DNA of 20,399 nt from Thermoplasmatales archaeon UBA447 (GCA_002503205.1 DARE01000046.1:3229-23627), one strand, 5' to 3'; shown: positions 1-7,963, numbered from the stretch's first letter. Numbers and translations are program-made. Notes: generated by a model not told the origin, from the sequence alone.

Positions 1-69
1 GGCATATCCAATAAATAAGGTGTTTGGGTTCTTTGTGCTTGATGAAATATCCTTTGCATAATTATTCAT
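1..69 (-). CDS. Possible 5' end of a gene running off the left edge
   Basis: An ATG at 69 on the minus strand opens 23 codons that stay open to the window edge (begins MNNYAKDISSSTKNP). A GGAGATGA stretch a few bases upstream could serve as a ribosome binding site. The composition looks protein-like, but the piece is too short to identify and could be chance. If real, it is divergent from the gene at 343. Confidence 0.3.
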   Translation of the reverse strand, partial: MNNYAKDISSSTKNPNTLFIGYA

Positions 70-313
70 TCATCTCCAATTTAATCATTTCCTGGAAAAC
101 TTCCTTTGTGTAGAGGATAGTCTAGGATAATTTTGGAACTTTATTTAAATAAAAACCAAAGAAAAATGCATCATTACACCTGTATGTTAAATTTTTCACC
201 CCTTTTCACAACCTTAATTCCTGAGGCACTCTTGATCAAACCAGTTTTTTGCTATGAATTGGCATGTAAGTTTTGTATCTTTACCCATTCGATCATGAGA
301 GTTTGCTGTTCTG

Positions 314-322
314 TATAAATAT
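314..322 (+). promoter_or_regulatory. TATA box for the gene at 343
   Basis: TATAAATAT is centred about 25 bases before the ATG at 343, the spacing expected if transcription begins at or next to the start codon. This decides the start against the upstream in-frame TTG at 328. The preceding 70-313 region has no gene I can support; it holds an AT-rich 14-base palindrome (140-153, TTTATTTAAATAAA) of unclear meaning. Confidence 0.55.
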
Positions 323-342
323 CTGATTTGCATTGTTCATAT

Positions 343-867
343 ATGGCAAAAGATGATGGCCTTGCATCAGCGGTTGAATCTTGCAGGAAAGTCTCAGATG
401 ATGGAAAACTTGTAACCTATGATCTGACAGGAAACATTGACTTCTCCAAACCTAAAGAGGTTGCAAAAGCCCTTACGGAAGTGTTCTTTCAAAAGGATGC
501 ATCCAGGTGGTTTAAAGTATCAGGCGAGAATATAGATTTCTCCCCTGATTTCAAGGTGAGAATAGTTATTACTGAAGAAAACAGCAGGCAGTTAAAAGAT
601 ACAGCAGACGATTTTTTGAAAGACATACAGAAGGACGGCCTAAAAAAGTCATTTTCTCCAGAAATAGGTGAGGAGGCTGACCATTCACAGAAGATTGGGG
701 GTGCCATGGCTGCGGGGGCCTTAAAAGGGGCTATTTACAAACATGGAGAGGAAAAAATATTGAAAAACTACATTCGTGATGATCTATTCGTGGATATTCT
801 CGAATGCCTTGAGATAAGATCGCTAAACAATGAAGACCTGATAAACTGGAAGAAACTGCCACTGTAA
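343..867 (+). CDS. Hypothetical protein, 174 residues
   Basis: I do not recognise this protein. From the ATG at 343 it gives 174 residues, starting MAKDDGLASAVESCRKV. The N-terminal half looks like mixed alpha/beta (predicted strands around LVTYDLTG and FKVRIVIT). A short Gly/Ala-rich stretch (IGGAMAAGALKG, near residues 120-131) follows a charged linker. The C-terminal 40 residues are probably helical. There is no signal peptide, clear transmembrane segment or Cys/His metal site, so it is probably cytoplasmic. It stands alone between divergent or spaced neighbours and has its own TATA box, so it is likely monocistronic. A TTG at 328 would add five residues but fits the promoter less well. 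Confidence 0.75.
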   Translation: MAKDDGLASAVESCRKVSDDGKLVTYDLTGNIDFSKPKEVAKALTEVFFQKDASRWFKVSGENIDFSPDFKVRIVITEENSRQLKDTADDFLKDIQKDGLKKSFSPEIGEEADHSQKIGGAMAAGALKGAIYKHGEEKILKNYIRDDLFVDILECLEIRSLNNEDLINWKKLPL

Positions 868-1094
868 TTAGAAATTCTGGCGTATCCAATTAATTAAATT
901 TTTACTATACACCTTTCCTCTTACAATACCTAGCTGACCATATTCCATGACCAGGAAAGATTAAATTCCTTGGGGAAATGATACTAAACCGGGATGGAGT
1001 TCCCGTTTCAAAGCCTGCCACAGGCTGATGACTCCTGTAATCTTTGTAATGGTGAATGAGAATTGCCAGACTTAAAAGAAAGGGGTGAGCCTGT
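868..1094 (+). promoter_or_regulatory. Leader/intergenic region with hairpins before the mutS-like pair
   Basis: This 227-base gap holds a T-rich stretch after the preceding stop and TATA-like AT tracts near 900-906 and 958-966. It then contains two hairpins: CGGGA/TCCCG (990-994 with 1001-1005) and AGCCTG/CAGGCT (1012-1017 with 1021-1026). AGCCTGT recurs at 1088-1094, directly between the ribosome site (GGGGTGA, 1082-1088) and the TTG start, and is complementary to 1020-1026. Most first genes here are leaderless, so a leader of about 100 bases is unusual. The transcription start is inferred, not seen. Confidence 0.4.
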
Positions 1095-2621
1095 TTGAAA
1101 TATCAAGACATACTTTTCAAGGAAATGGGTGACGAGCCAGAGACACCTAAGAGATGCAGTGAATTCCTGACGGATCTGAATCTTGATTATATTATTGGCA
1201 ACATAAAAGGGAAGAAAGGAGAGGATTATCTTGAAGAGTTGTTTCTTAAACCTCTGAGGAACCTTCAAAATATAAAGTACAGACAGGGGGTCTTCATGGA
1301 CCTTCAGAACTCTGATATTCTGAAAATTATACGTGACTTTTCATCTAAAATGGATAAGGTGACAGGATATCTTTCTGGTATTGACAGGCTATACAGATAT
1401 CAGGCCGAAAGATGGCTATTGGATTCTGTGCAGATTTACTGCGAATGCCTCATAAGTATTTCTGGAAGGCTAATAGCCTCAGAACCCGTTTACGAAGGGC
1501 TTTCCAGCTTCTCTATGTACCTTAAGGACTATCTGAACTCAGAATCCTTTCAAGATCTCAGGAAGGAATCGCAAAAGATAATATCTGATCTCAACGGGAT
1601 CAGGTTTAAGATGACCATCAGCTCCGGCAGGATCAGAGTTTCTAAATGTCACGAAGAAATTGACCTTGGAAAGGAGATAAGAGATCTCTTTTCCAGGTTC
1701 TCCACTGACCAGAACTCCGGATCAGAGGAGTTGCCGCGTAGGTCGGGTGGCTTCAGCCATGTTGAATCTGCGGTCCTGGGTATGGTTGCTAAGCTCTTTC
1801 CGGAGACGTTCGGGGAGATGTTATCATTCTTTGAAAAGAACAGAAATTTCATAGATGCTGGAATAATGGATTTCTACAAAGGAATCAAATTCTACCTTTT
1901 CTACATTGACTTCATGGATAATTTAAGGCGAAATGGCCTCAGTTTCTGCATTCCGTCTCTTCTGAACAGAAATGAAGGGATGATTTTGAGGCAAATCTAT
2001 GACGTTGCTCTGGCACACAGTCTTTTGAGAAGACATGGCAAGATAGTCCCCAACGATCTTACATTGAACCCTGGAGAATCTATAGCAGTCGTAACTGGCC
2101 CAAACCATGGGGGAAAGACAACATTTGCCAGATCAGTAGGCCAGATCCACTACCTGGCCTCTCTTGGTTTGCCTGTTCCAGGCAAGTATGTTTCCATATC
2201 CATTCCTGACGTGATATTCACCCACTTTGAGAAAGAGGAAAATATTGAAAACTTGCGGGGAAAACTGGAAGACGATCTTGTCCGTATACACAGGATACTG
2301 GAAAAATCCAGCCCTAATAGCCTCATAATAATAAATGAGATGCTTAGCTCAACGACCCTTAAAGATTCGCTCATGCTTGGGAAAAGAATTCTTGAGAAGA
2401 TCAGGGCTAAAGGCTCCCTGTGCCTATTTGTAACCTTTATAGATGAACTTGCACAGACAGAGGGGACTGTGAGCCTTGTTGGTTCGGTGTCTCCAGAAAA
2501 CCCTGAAGTCAGGACATTCATTATTGAAAGAAGGCCAGCCGATGGCCTGGCATACGCAATGGCCCTGGCAAGAAAATACTCGCTTACTCATGATGATATA
2601 ATAAGGAGGGTAAGAGCATGA
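1095..2621 (+). CDS. MutS-like ATPase, first of a tandem pair
   Basis: A 508-residue protein with a C-terminal MutS-type ABC ATPase domain and a helical core, but no N-terminal mismatch-recognition domain like that of true MutS. Walker A is GPNHGGKTT (335-343). The Walker B region reads LIIINEMLSSTT, with Asn414-Glu415 where MutS has Asp-Glu. The switch-histidine motif, FVTH in relatives, is FVTF (445-448), so the His is gone. The TTG start is supported by GGGGTGA seven bases upstream; the next in-frame ATG is residue 11. The stop overlaps the next gene's ATG (ATGA), so the two are translationally coupled. The family suggests DNA-junction or damage binding as a dimer. The specific role is unknown, and the altered ATPase motifs suggest weak or no hydrolysis in this subunit. 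Confidence 0.85.
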   Translation: MKYQDILFKEMGDEPETPKRCSEFLTDLNLDYIIGNIKGKKGEDYLEELFLKPLRNLQNIKYRQGVFMDLQNSDILKIIRDFSSKMDKVTGYLSGIDRLYRYQAERWLLDSVQIYCECLISISGRLIASEPVYEGLSSFSMYLKDYLNSESFQDLRKESQKIISDLNGIRFKMTISSGRIRVSKCHEEIDLGKEIRDLFSRFSTDQNSGSEELPRRSGGFSHVESAVLGMVAKLFPETFGEMLSFFEKNRNFIDAGIMDFYKGIKFYLFYIDFMDNLRRNGLSFCIPSLLNRNEGMILRQIYDVALAHSLLRRHGKIVPNDLTLNPGESIAVVTGPNHGGKTTFARSVGQIHYLASLGLPVPGKYVSISIPDVIFTHFEKEENIENLRGKLEDDLVRIHRILEKSSPNSLIIINEMLSSTTLKDSLMLGKRILEKIRAKGSLCLFVTFIDELAQTEGTVSLVGSVSPENPEVRTFIIERRPADGLAYAMALARKYSLTHDDIIRRVRA

Positions 2622-4153
2622 AGACATTCCTTATGTTCAGGGAAGGCGAGAGACCACTGGAAGGGAACGAGTCATGGGGCAGTGAATATCTTATACAGGA
2701 CCTGGAGCTGGCGATGATAATTGATGCAATGGCTGAGGGGGATGATTTTCTAAAAGGGGTTTGCCGGAATGTGTTACTCAAACCGCTGACCGATCCAGCA
2801 GCATTGACCTACAGGCAGGACATTCTTAAGGATTGCATTTCTAATGAATCCACAGTCAGGAGGATTTACGAGATAGTGGTTACCTGTTTGGAGAAGGAGA
2901 GGAGAGAGTCGTTCTGGTTCGGACAGACAAATCCAGAACTGATCGTATATGAATCCGCAAAAATACTAAGAATTCTGGTCATGGGTTTCAGGCAGATCAA
3001 TAAGGAGCTTTCCGATGCCATTAATAAGTTCAGTTCTTCAGGATTCAGAAAATTTCTGGAACAGCTGAACAGAGAGCTCGATGATTCCTATCTGAATTCA
3101 ATAGAGGAGAAACTTGATAACCTCAAATTTCCAAATGGAGTATCTGTTTCTGTAAATCTTGGCCCCGGAAATGTCAGTACGAACCATATACTCCTTGGCC
3201 CCACTACCAAAAGGAAATCAATTAACCCCCTCACAAAGGTGAGCGGCGGAAAACACTACACCTACAACCTTCCGCCAAGGGATGAGGCCGGAGCTCAAGC
3301 TGTAGCTGAAATCCGTTCGGAATCTGTGTCAAGCATCGTCGGAACACTTAAGGAAGCTTCTGAGAGTGTTCTTGGTTATATGAAAAAGCTCAGGGAAGAG
3401 ATAGCCTTCTATTTAGGTTGCCTGAACCTGCACAGAACTGTCACAGACAAAGGAGGGGAACTCTGTTTCCCTGTGCCTGCTCCTTCAGATGGTTTCTCCC
3501 TGAGTTTTGAAGGGCTCTACGATATTTCCCTCAAAATATCCACTGGTTCAGATATTGTTAGCAACAGCATTGATGCTGACGGAAAGAGCCTCGTAATAAT
3601 TACTGGGGCGAACAGGGGTGGAAAATCAACATTCCTGAGAAGCATAGGACAGGCCCAGCTGATGTTTCAGTCAGGGATTTTTGTACCAGCAACATCATTC
3701 AGATCTGATCTGAAAGATTCACTGTTTACTCATTTCAAAAGAGAGGAGGACAGGGGGATGACCATGGGAAAGCTCGATGAGGAGCTGGCTAGGATGAGTG
3801 AGATCCTTGACCATGTTTCCGGCAATTCAATGATTCTTTTCAATGAGTCCTTTTCATCAACAAATATGAGGGAGGGATCCGAGATATCCTTCAATATAGT
3901 CAGTGCCCTGAAGGAAAAAGGACTGAAGATCTTTTTCGTGACACATAACTACGAATTTGCTTCACGCATTGAAGAACATACCAAATCAGGCACTCTTTTT
4001 CTGAGGGCAGAGAGAAAAGATGACGGAACAAGGACCTATCGCATCATAGCTGGGAGACCTTCAGAGACAGGCTATTCATTAGACCTTTACAGAAGTATTT
4101 TCAATGAAGAAGAGGGTTCTGGGGAATCTGAAGGAATTCTCCATGGTGCGTAA
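2618..4153 (+). CDS. MutS-like ATPase, second of a tandem pair
   Basis: A 511-residue paralogue of the preceding protein with the same layout: helical core, then a MutS-type ABC ATPase domain. Walker A is GANRGGKST (330-338). The Walker B region is MILFNESFSST, with Asn409-Glu410 again replacing Asp-Glu. The switch motif FVTHN keeps its histidine (443), unlike the partner. The segment THFKREED (371-378) corresponds to a conserved region after Walker A. The ATG at 2618 overlaps the upstream TGA by the classic four-base ATGA. MutS proteins act as dimers with composite ATP sites, so a heterodimer with the 1095 product is likely (inference). The C-terminal tail is acidic and glycine-rich (EEEGSGESEG). 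It lacks the mismatch-binding domain, so I would not call it a mismatch repair protein outright. Confidence 0.87.
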   Translation: MKTFLMFREGERPLEGNESWGSEYLIQDLELAMIIDAMAEGDDFLKGVCRNVLLKPLTDPAALTYRQDILKDCISNESTVRRIYEIVVTCLEKERRESFWFGQTNPELIVYESAKILRILVMGFRQINKELSDAINKFSSSGFRKFLEQLNRELDDSYLNSIEEKLDNLKFPNGVSVSVNLGPGNVSTNHILLGPTTKRKSINPLTKVSGGKHYTYNLPPRDEAGAQAVAEIRSESVSSIVGTLKEASESVLGYMKKLREEIAFYLGCLNLHRTVTDKGGELCFPVPAPSDGFSLSFEGLYDISLKISTGSDIVSNSIDADGKSLVIITGANRGGKSTFLRSIGQAQLMFQSGIFVPATSFRSDLKDSLFTHFKREEDRGMTMGKLDEELARMSEILDHVSGNSMILFNESFSSTNMREGSEISFNIVSALKEKGLKIFFVTHNYEFASRIEEHTKSGTLFLRAERKDDGTRTYRIIAGRPSETGYSLDLYRSIFNEEEGSGESEGILHGA

Positions 4154-4158
4154 ATATA
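4151..4158 (+). promoter_or_regulatory. TATA-like box before the dapB-like gene
   Basis: TAAATATA overlaps the end of the upstream gene and is centred about 30 bases before the ATG at 4185. No convincing ribosome site lies directly before that ATG, so the gene may have its own, near-leaderless transcript despite the short gap to the mutS-like pair. Confidence 0.35.
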
Positions 4159-4184
4159 GATAGGGTAAGGTAATTTATTTCCAA

Positions 4185-4988
4185 ATGGACAGGATAAGGG
4201 TTTGTATTGCAGGTGCCACAGGATGGGTTGGACGGGCTCTTGTGCCTGCAGTCCTTAACTCCGGCGATCTTATTCTCACAGGTGCTGTTTCAAGAAAGGC
4301 TTCTGGCAGAAGAGTAAGTGAGATTTTTGGCATCAGAGGAAATGAAACCGTTGCGTCCGGATCAGTGCAAGATGCGCTTCTTAATGGAGCTGATGTCATG
4401 ATAGATTATACCTCCCCTTCTGCTGTAAAGAGAAACGTCCTGGAAGCCATACAAAAAGGAGTGAATGTTGTAATTGGAACATCCGGCCTTACTGATCAGG
4501 ACTATGATGAAATAAACAGAACCGCCTTAGAAAAGGGTATAGGTGTTTTTGCAGCGGGGAATTTCTCAATATCGGCCACCCTGGTGCTTCATTTCTCGGA
4601 GATTGCTGCAAAATACATGAAAAGCTGGGAGATATTGGATTTCGGATCAGAAAACAAGATTGACTCGCCAAGCGGGACCGCACTTGAGATGGCCCACAGA
4701 ATTTCCAGCCAGAGAAAACCTTCAATTACAGTTCCCTTGTCCGAGACAACCGGTTTCAGAGAAAGCAGGGGCGCTACAGTAAATGGAATCCAGATCCATT
4801 CTGTGAGGATCCCCGGTCATGTTCTGGGTGTTTCTGTTGAGTTTGGAAGCCCTGATGAGAGACTTTCATTATCCTTCGATGCGGGATCAGGCCCTGAACC
4901 ATATTTAGAAGGCACCCTTCTGGCGGTACGGAAAGTGATCAATATGAAAGGCCTGACCAGAGGCATGGATCGGCTTCTCAATCTCTGA
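4185..4988 (+). CDS. dapB: DapB-like 4-hydroxy-tetrahydrodipicolinate reductase homologue
   Basis: A 267-residue protein with the DapB layout: N-terminal NAD(P)-binding motif GATGWVG (10-16), IDYTSPSAV (74-82), GTSGLT (98-103), AGNFSIS (124-130) and the substrate-loop motif KIDSPSGTA (158-166). DapB reduces dihydrodipicolinate in the diaminopimelate route to lysine. The usual HHxxK catalytic stretch reads GSENK here, so the histidines (E. coli 159/160) are missing while the Lys (158) remains. The later His-containing substrate motif is also replaced (SFDAGSGPE). No other lysine gene lies nearby. It is clearly a DapB-fold oxidoreductase, but it may act on another substrate or be a divergent archaeal form. 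Confidence 0.75.
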   Translation: MDRIRVCIAGATGWVGRALVPAVLNSGDLILTGAVSRKASGRRVSEIFGIRGNETVASGSVQDALLNGADVMIDYTSPSAVKRNVLEAIQKGVNVVIGTSGLTDQDYDEINRTALEKGIGVFAAGNFSISATLVLHFSEIAAKYMKSWEILDFGSENKIDSPSGTALEMAHRISSQRKPSITVPLSETTGFRESRGATVNGIQIHSVRIPGHVLGVSVEFGSPDERLSLSFDAGSGPEPYLEGTLLAVRKVINMKGLTRGMDRLLNL

Positions 4989-5043
4989 AAAATTCAGTCA
5001 AAATGGAAATTACTAAAAAAAATATAATGTCAGACAGACCAGA

Positions 5044-5559
5044 TCAGCTTGACTGAACAGTGAAGCCTACATTTGGGGTAAATATCTTCGCATTCAGGTT
5101 TAAGTCCTGATTGAGATTGAAATCAATCAATACATCCTGCGAGGAATGAGCACTTATCTTGAATGGATGGTTGATAAATGCGAATGGCGCATTCAGGCTG
5201 AAGTTGAAATTTACCCCAAGTATGTCCACTGTGACATTAGTGATGTAGAGCCTGATCATGGTGTAGGTTGCAGCATGCAGTGTTATGTTTGTCAGGAGGG
5301 ATGCATTTGTTGCAGTCAGGTTGAGGATATCAATAGTGTGAGTTGAAACAGTGTAGTTGACCCATCCGCTTGAGTTGCTGTGGAGGCTGACCGCACTGAA
5401 TGTTATGTAAACACCGCTTACACCTGATATGGGCGCATCTGCAACTGAAATTGCCATATTTCCAGTGTCCTGTGAGCTTTTATAATAGCTGTAACCGAAG
5501 TATCCTCCAGCCGCTACTATAATTATCACTACTATTGCAGCAATGCTTATTGCTTTCAT
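5044..5559 (-). CDS. Membrane-anchored surface protein, DUF4382-like
   Basis: 171 residues with an uncleaved-type N-terminal membrane anchor (about residues 4-25, AISIAAIVVIIIVAAGGYFG). An extracellular beta-rich domain follows that resembles DUF4382: ISVADAPISGVSGVYITFSA, then W..Y...THTIDILNL, HAATYTMIRLYI and a final LIDFNLN segment. DUF4382 proteins are secreted or anchored beta domains of unknown function in archaea and bacteria. At least six N-x-S/T sequons (for example NYT, NLT, NIT, NVT) suggest N-glycosylation outside the cell. A TATA-like TTTATATT (5606-5613, minus strand) lies about 50 bases upstream, implying a short leader. It is convergent with the dapB-like gene. Confidence 0.8.
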   Translation of the reverse strand: MKAISIAAIVVIIIVAAGGYFGYSYYKSSQDTGNMAISVADAPISGVSGVYITFSAVSLHSNSSGWVNYTVSTHTIDILNLTATNASLLTNITLHAATYTMIRLYITNVTVDILGVNFNFSLNAPFAFINHPFKISAHSSQDVLIDFNLNQDLNLNAKIFTPNVGFTVQSS

Positions 5560-5625
5560 TTAGTCGATTTATCATTTTTGAGATTAAGGTTTTGTGGTAC
5601 ATTCAATATAAATCAGAAAACTGAT

Positions 5626-6153
5626 TCAGTTTTCTAACCTGAATTTTTCACCAAGGGCTTTTGAGAGAACTGCCTTGTATTTGCTTCTAGTAACAGCATC
5701 AAGTTTTTCAGCTCCTTCATAGCTGTTGTGCATAAGCATATAGACCACAGCCTCGCCTTTTGTCTTAACAGTGAGCAAGGATGGAGTTTTGGATGTGCCA
5801 TTCTTCAGAAGTATATTGTCTATATTGGAATATTCAATACTCATATTCTGGCCTGGCCCATTTTCTTCTGCGGAATCCATCTTCTTCTCCATCTCCATTC
5901 CCTTTAGCTCTGCCTCCTCAAGGATCTTTTTCTGAAGTTCCTTGTCTCTGGTCAACAGGGTATATCTAAGTCCGCTGGAAGATTCTTCTTTCAGTGGATC
6001 TTCCTTGAGATATGCCCTTATATCTTCAGAAAGCTCCTCTGATTCAGAAATTTTGAATTCTACCATTCTGTCCTTCATAAAGACAAGATGGCATATTTCG
6101 GTCTGTGAATCTTTTCTCCAGGCGTTATCTATGGATCCTACAATATCTAACAT
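5626..6153 (-). CDS. Hypothetical soluble protein, 175 residues
   Basis: Not confidently recognised. The 175 residues have no signal peptide or membrane segment. The N-terminal third looks beta-rich (CHLVFMKDRMVEFKI). The middle (about 65-100) is a charged, probably helical or coiled stretch. The C-terminal half (IEYSNIDNILLKNG, then LLTVKTKGEAVVYMLM and a final helix) has the strand order and helix of PH-like domains that occur in small bacterial and archaeal proteins, but this is a fold guess only. A TATA element (TATTTATT on the minus strand, 6174-6181) sits about 25 bases before the ATG, so the gene is probably transcribed alone and leaderless. It lies between two surface-protein genes. 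Confidence 0.72.
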   Translation of the reverse strand: MLDIVGSIDNAWRKDSQTEICHLVFMKDRMVEFKISESEELSEDIRAYLKEDPLKEESSSGLRYTLLTRDKELQKKILEEAELKGMEMEKKMDSAEENGPGQNMSIEYSNIDNILLKNGTSKTPSLLTVKTKGEAVVYMLMHNSYEGAEKLDAVTRSKYKAVLSKALGEKFRLEN

Positions 6154-6173
6154 TGTTTAGCATTAAGACATAG

Positions 6174-6181
6174 AATAAATA
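6174..6181 (-). promoter_or_regulatory. TATA box for the gene starting at 6153
   Basis: On the minus strand this reads TATTTATT and is centred about 25 bases before the ATG at 6153, consistent with leaderless transcription. Confidence 0.5.
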
Positions 6182-6263
6182 GTTGGCTCAGGTGAAAGTA
6201 TACAAAAAAAGGAAAGTCTGTGATAACTGGAATTTATAATCATTTCTAATTATTAGGCGGTGT

Positions 6264-6971
6264 TTAATAGTATCCGCCGCCTCCACCACTCCCTCCGCTG
6301 CTACTGCTGCTTCCCGTCTTGAGGTTTGCGAACTGCTCTATGATTCCCGGATAGACGTGGCCCTGTGAAGAACCTGGAAGTCCCCACCAGTCAGACATAA
6401 GTTCCCATGTACCGCCAACTTTCTGGTACTGAAGTAGATATGGCATGATCAGTGTTCCCACAGTTTTGTTCACGGAGTTAGTTCCGTTGATATATTTAAA
6501 TCCTGATGAAAGGTTTGTTTTTGCGCTCGCATTAATTAGAACAAGATACCAGAGATCCGCCGTTACATTTGCATAATTGCCTGATACGGAGATTTTATAG
6601 TTGTATACAGAATAGTAATCGATTGGGTCGTGAGAGAAGAATGATGCCCAGGTTGCCTCTATGGATGAAGTCGTTGAGTAAGTTCCGTTCAACTTGCTTC
6701 CGACCACGTTCCAGTAAAGCACTGAGCTGCTTGTATACTGTGACGCAGTCTGGGAAACGTTCTCTACCCCTATAGCCTGCCAGTGACTGTATGCCAGGCT
6801 TGTCACCTGATTTTGTGCCTGAGCTGTTGACGTGCTTGTTGAGGACTTGGTCAAATAAAGTCCCCATCCAGCTCCGGCGATGATGATCAGCACGACAATC
6901 ACAGCCAGCATTGCCAACATGGAGGATTTCTTTCCGCCACCTTGTGGCTTCCTAATTTCATTATCTGTCAT
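6264..6971 (-). CDS. Membrane-anchored extracellular protein with Gly-rich tail
   Basis: About 235 residues. A short basic cytoplasmic N-terminus (MTDNEIRKPQGGGKKSS) is followed by one membrane segment (about 17-40) and a Ser/Thr linker (SSTSTSTAQAQNQ). The extracellular domain has aromatic-rich strands (YYSVYNYKISVSGNYANVTADLWYLVLI, split by loops), several N-x-S/T sequons and a Trp-rich end (WELMSDWWGLPG). The helix-then-beta-sheet order is reminiscent of NTF2-like domains, but this is only suggestive. The protein ends in SSSSGGSGGGGGYY. I chose the ATG at 6971 because a TATA box (TTAAATAATT, minus strand) is centred 25 bases upstream; a TTG at 6986 is possible. Function unknown, probably cell-surface. 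Confidence 0.78.
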   Translation of the reverse strand: MTDNEIRKPQGGGKKSSMLAMLAVIVVLIIIAGAGWGLYLTKSSTSTSTAQAQNQVTSLAYSHWQAIGVENVSQTASQYTSSSVLYWNVVGSKLNGTYSTTSSIEATWASFFSHDPIDYYSVYNYKISVSGNYANVTADLWYLVLINASAKTNLSSGFKYINGTNSVNKTVGTLIMPYLLQYQKVGGTWELMSDWWGLPGSSQGHVYPGIIEQFANLKTGSSSSSGGSGGGGGYY

Positions 6972-6990
6972 GCCATTACATACCAAATCT

Positions 6991-7000
6991 AATTATTTAA
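6991..7000 (-). promoter_or_regulatory. TATA box for the surface-protein gene at 6971
   Basis: The minus strand reads TTAAATAATT, centred about 25 bases before the ATG at 6971. This spacing supports that start over the in-frame TTG at 6986. Confidence 0.5.
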
Positions 7001-7051
7001 ACACTATTAATTTTAGTAGTATTATATTAAGAATCAAAAATCTACGTTAGA

Positions 7052-7082
7052 GCAGACCTTTCAAAATGAGAACATGGTCTGC
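7052..7082 (-). terminator. Hairpin, possible terminator after the methyltransferase gene
   Basis: GCAGACC (7052-7058) and GGTCTGC (7076-7082) form a perfect seven-base stem around a 17-base loop. It lies just past the stop of the minus-strand methyltransferase gene and is followed on that strand by a T-rich run. It could end that transcript, but archaeal terminators do not require hairpins, so this is tentative. Confidence 0.3.
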
Positions 7083-7113
7083 CCTCCAAGAGAATCTGCG
7101 CAACACCAACCTT

Positions 7114-7884
7114 TTATGAAAATTTTCCCGATAGACAGCCAAGATACATAACTGTGACCTGCCTCATAACCACAGTTCCCTGTTTCTCGTAATTTTCAAA
7201 GAGTTCGCGGAACTCTTTCATAACATTATTGAACTCTGGGCTATCCTCTCCTATGGAATATGATGCTGATCTGTATCTTCCGGTGATCCCATCAAGATCC
7301 ATGCTCTGGTCATTCTGATATGTAATTAGTTCATACTCTTCTCCAAAGAATTGCTTTATTGTGCTATCATAAAGTGACAGGCTGCCCGTTCCATGATATG
7401 CCGGGCTGTATTTTCTAACTATACGTTCATATGAGGCAGTGAAAGCATCTTCGTCTACCCTGTTGTTCCATATAAGGGCGACCCATCCTCTTCGCAGGAT
7501 CCTCCTGAACTCAATGCCTGCTTCGTCGGGCCTGAACCAGTGGAAAGACTGGCCACATACTGCAATGTCAATTGATTTTTCCGTAAGATGAGAATTCTCT
7601 GCCGTTCCGTCTGTGATTTCAACATTCTCTTTCCCGTTAAATGTCTCCTGCAGCACAGACTTCATATCATGATTTGGTTCCACGCACTTCACTCTGTTTC
7701 CATTTTCAACGAAAAGTTTCGCAAGTTTGCCTGTGCCTGAACCAATATCGGCTACAACCCATGATTTATCCATTCCAGTTTTAGATGAAAGGTCCTTTAA
7801 AATTCCTGCTGGATATGATGGCCTGCTTCGCGAATAAATTTCTGCCCTTCCTGTGAATCTCTCTGTATTTGTTGCCATGTTCAT
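7114..7884 (-). CDS. Class I SAM-dependent methyltransferase
   Basis: About 256 residues. The N-terminus TERFTGRAEIYSRSRPSYP is characteristic of the UbiE/Tam-like methyltransferase group. Motif I is VVADIGSGTGKLAKLF (43-58), the acidic residue closing strand 2 is in KCVEPN (66-71), and motif IV is around DIAVCGQSFHWF. The substrate cannot be told; relatives methylate small molecules. ATGs at 7926, 7884 and 7878 are all in frame. Family alignment favours 7884 or 7878, and a TATATA-like element at 7913-7919 fits them. It is convergent with nothing and follows the phosphatase-superfamily gene on the same strand after about 80 bases, so the two may or may not share a transcript. Confidence 0.82.
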   Translation of the reverse strand: MNMATNTERFTGRAEIYSRSRPSYPAGILKDLSSKTGMDKSWVVADIGSGTGKLAKLFVENGNRVKCVEPNHDMKSVLQETFNGKENVEITDGTAENSHLTEKSIDIAVCGQSFHWFRPDEAGIEFRRILRRGWVALIWNNRVDEDAFTASYERIVRKYSPAYHGTGSLSLYDSTIKQFFGEEYELITYQNDQSMDLDGITGRYRSASYSIGEDSPEFNNVMKEFRELFENYEKQGTVVMRQVTVMYLGCLSGKFS

Positions 7885-7963
7885 CAATAACCCAGATATG
7901 CGATGCTGGCACCATATATTGTTCATTTAAAATTATATGGCTGAAAAACCATCTTCTTACCTT

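Noticed and set aside
133..318. A 61-codon open frame upstream of the first gene
   Set aside because: No ribosome site or suitable promoter spacing, and its composition is not protein-like; it overlaps the promoter of the next gene.
1..890. Near-identical GGC(A/G)TATCCAAT at 1-12 and 879-890 as a flanking repeat
   Set aside because: Only 11 of 12 bases match and similarity fades in AT-rich sequence; too short to support a mobile element.
1020..1075. A C/D box small RNA suggested by CTGATGA near 1024-1030
   Set aside because: No matching D box (CTGA) at the right distance and no terminal stem.
1095..4153. Bona fide MutS mismatch repair genes
   Set aside because: Both lack the N-terminal mismatch-binding domain and have altered Walker B and signature motifs; MutS-like ATPase is the supported call.
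4993..5057. Inverted repeat TTCAGTCAA/TTGACTGAA as a shared terminator between convergent genes
   Set aside because: The arms are only nine bases with a 47-base loop, and one arm lies inside the 3' coding end of the DUF4382-like gene; it could be chance.
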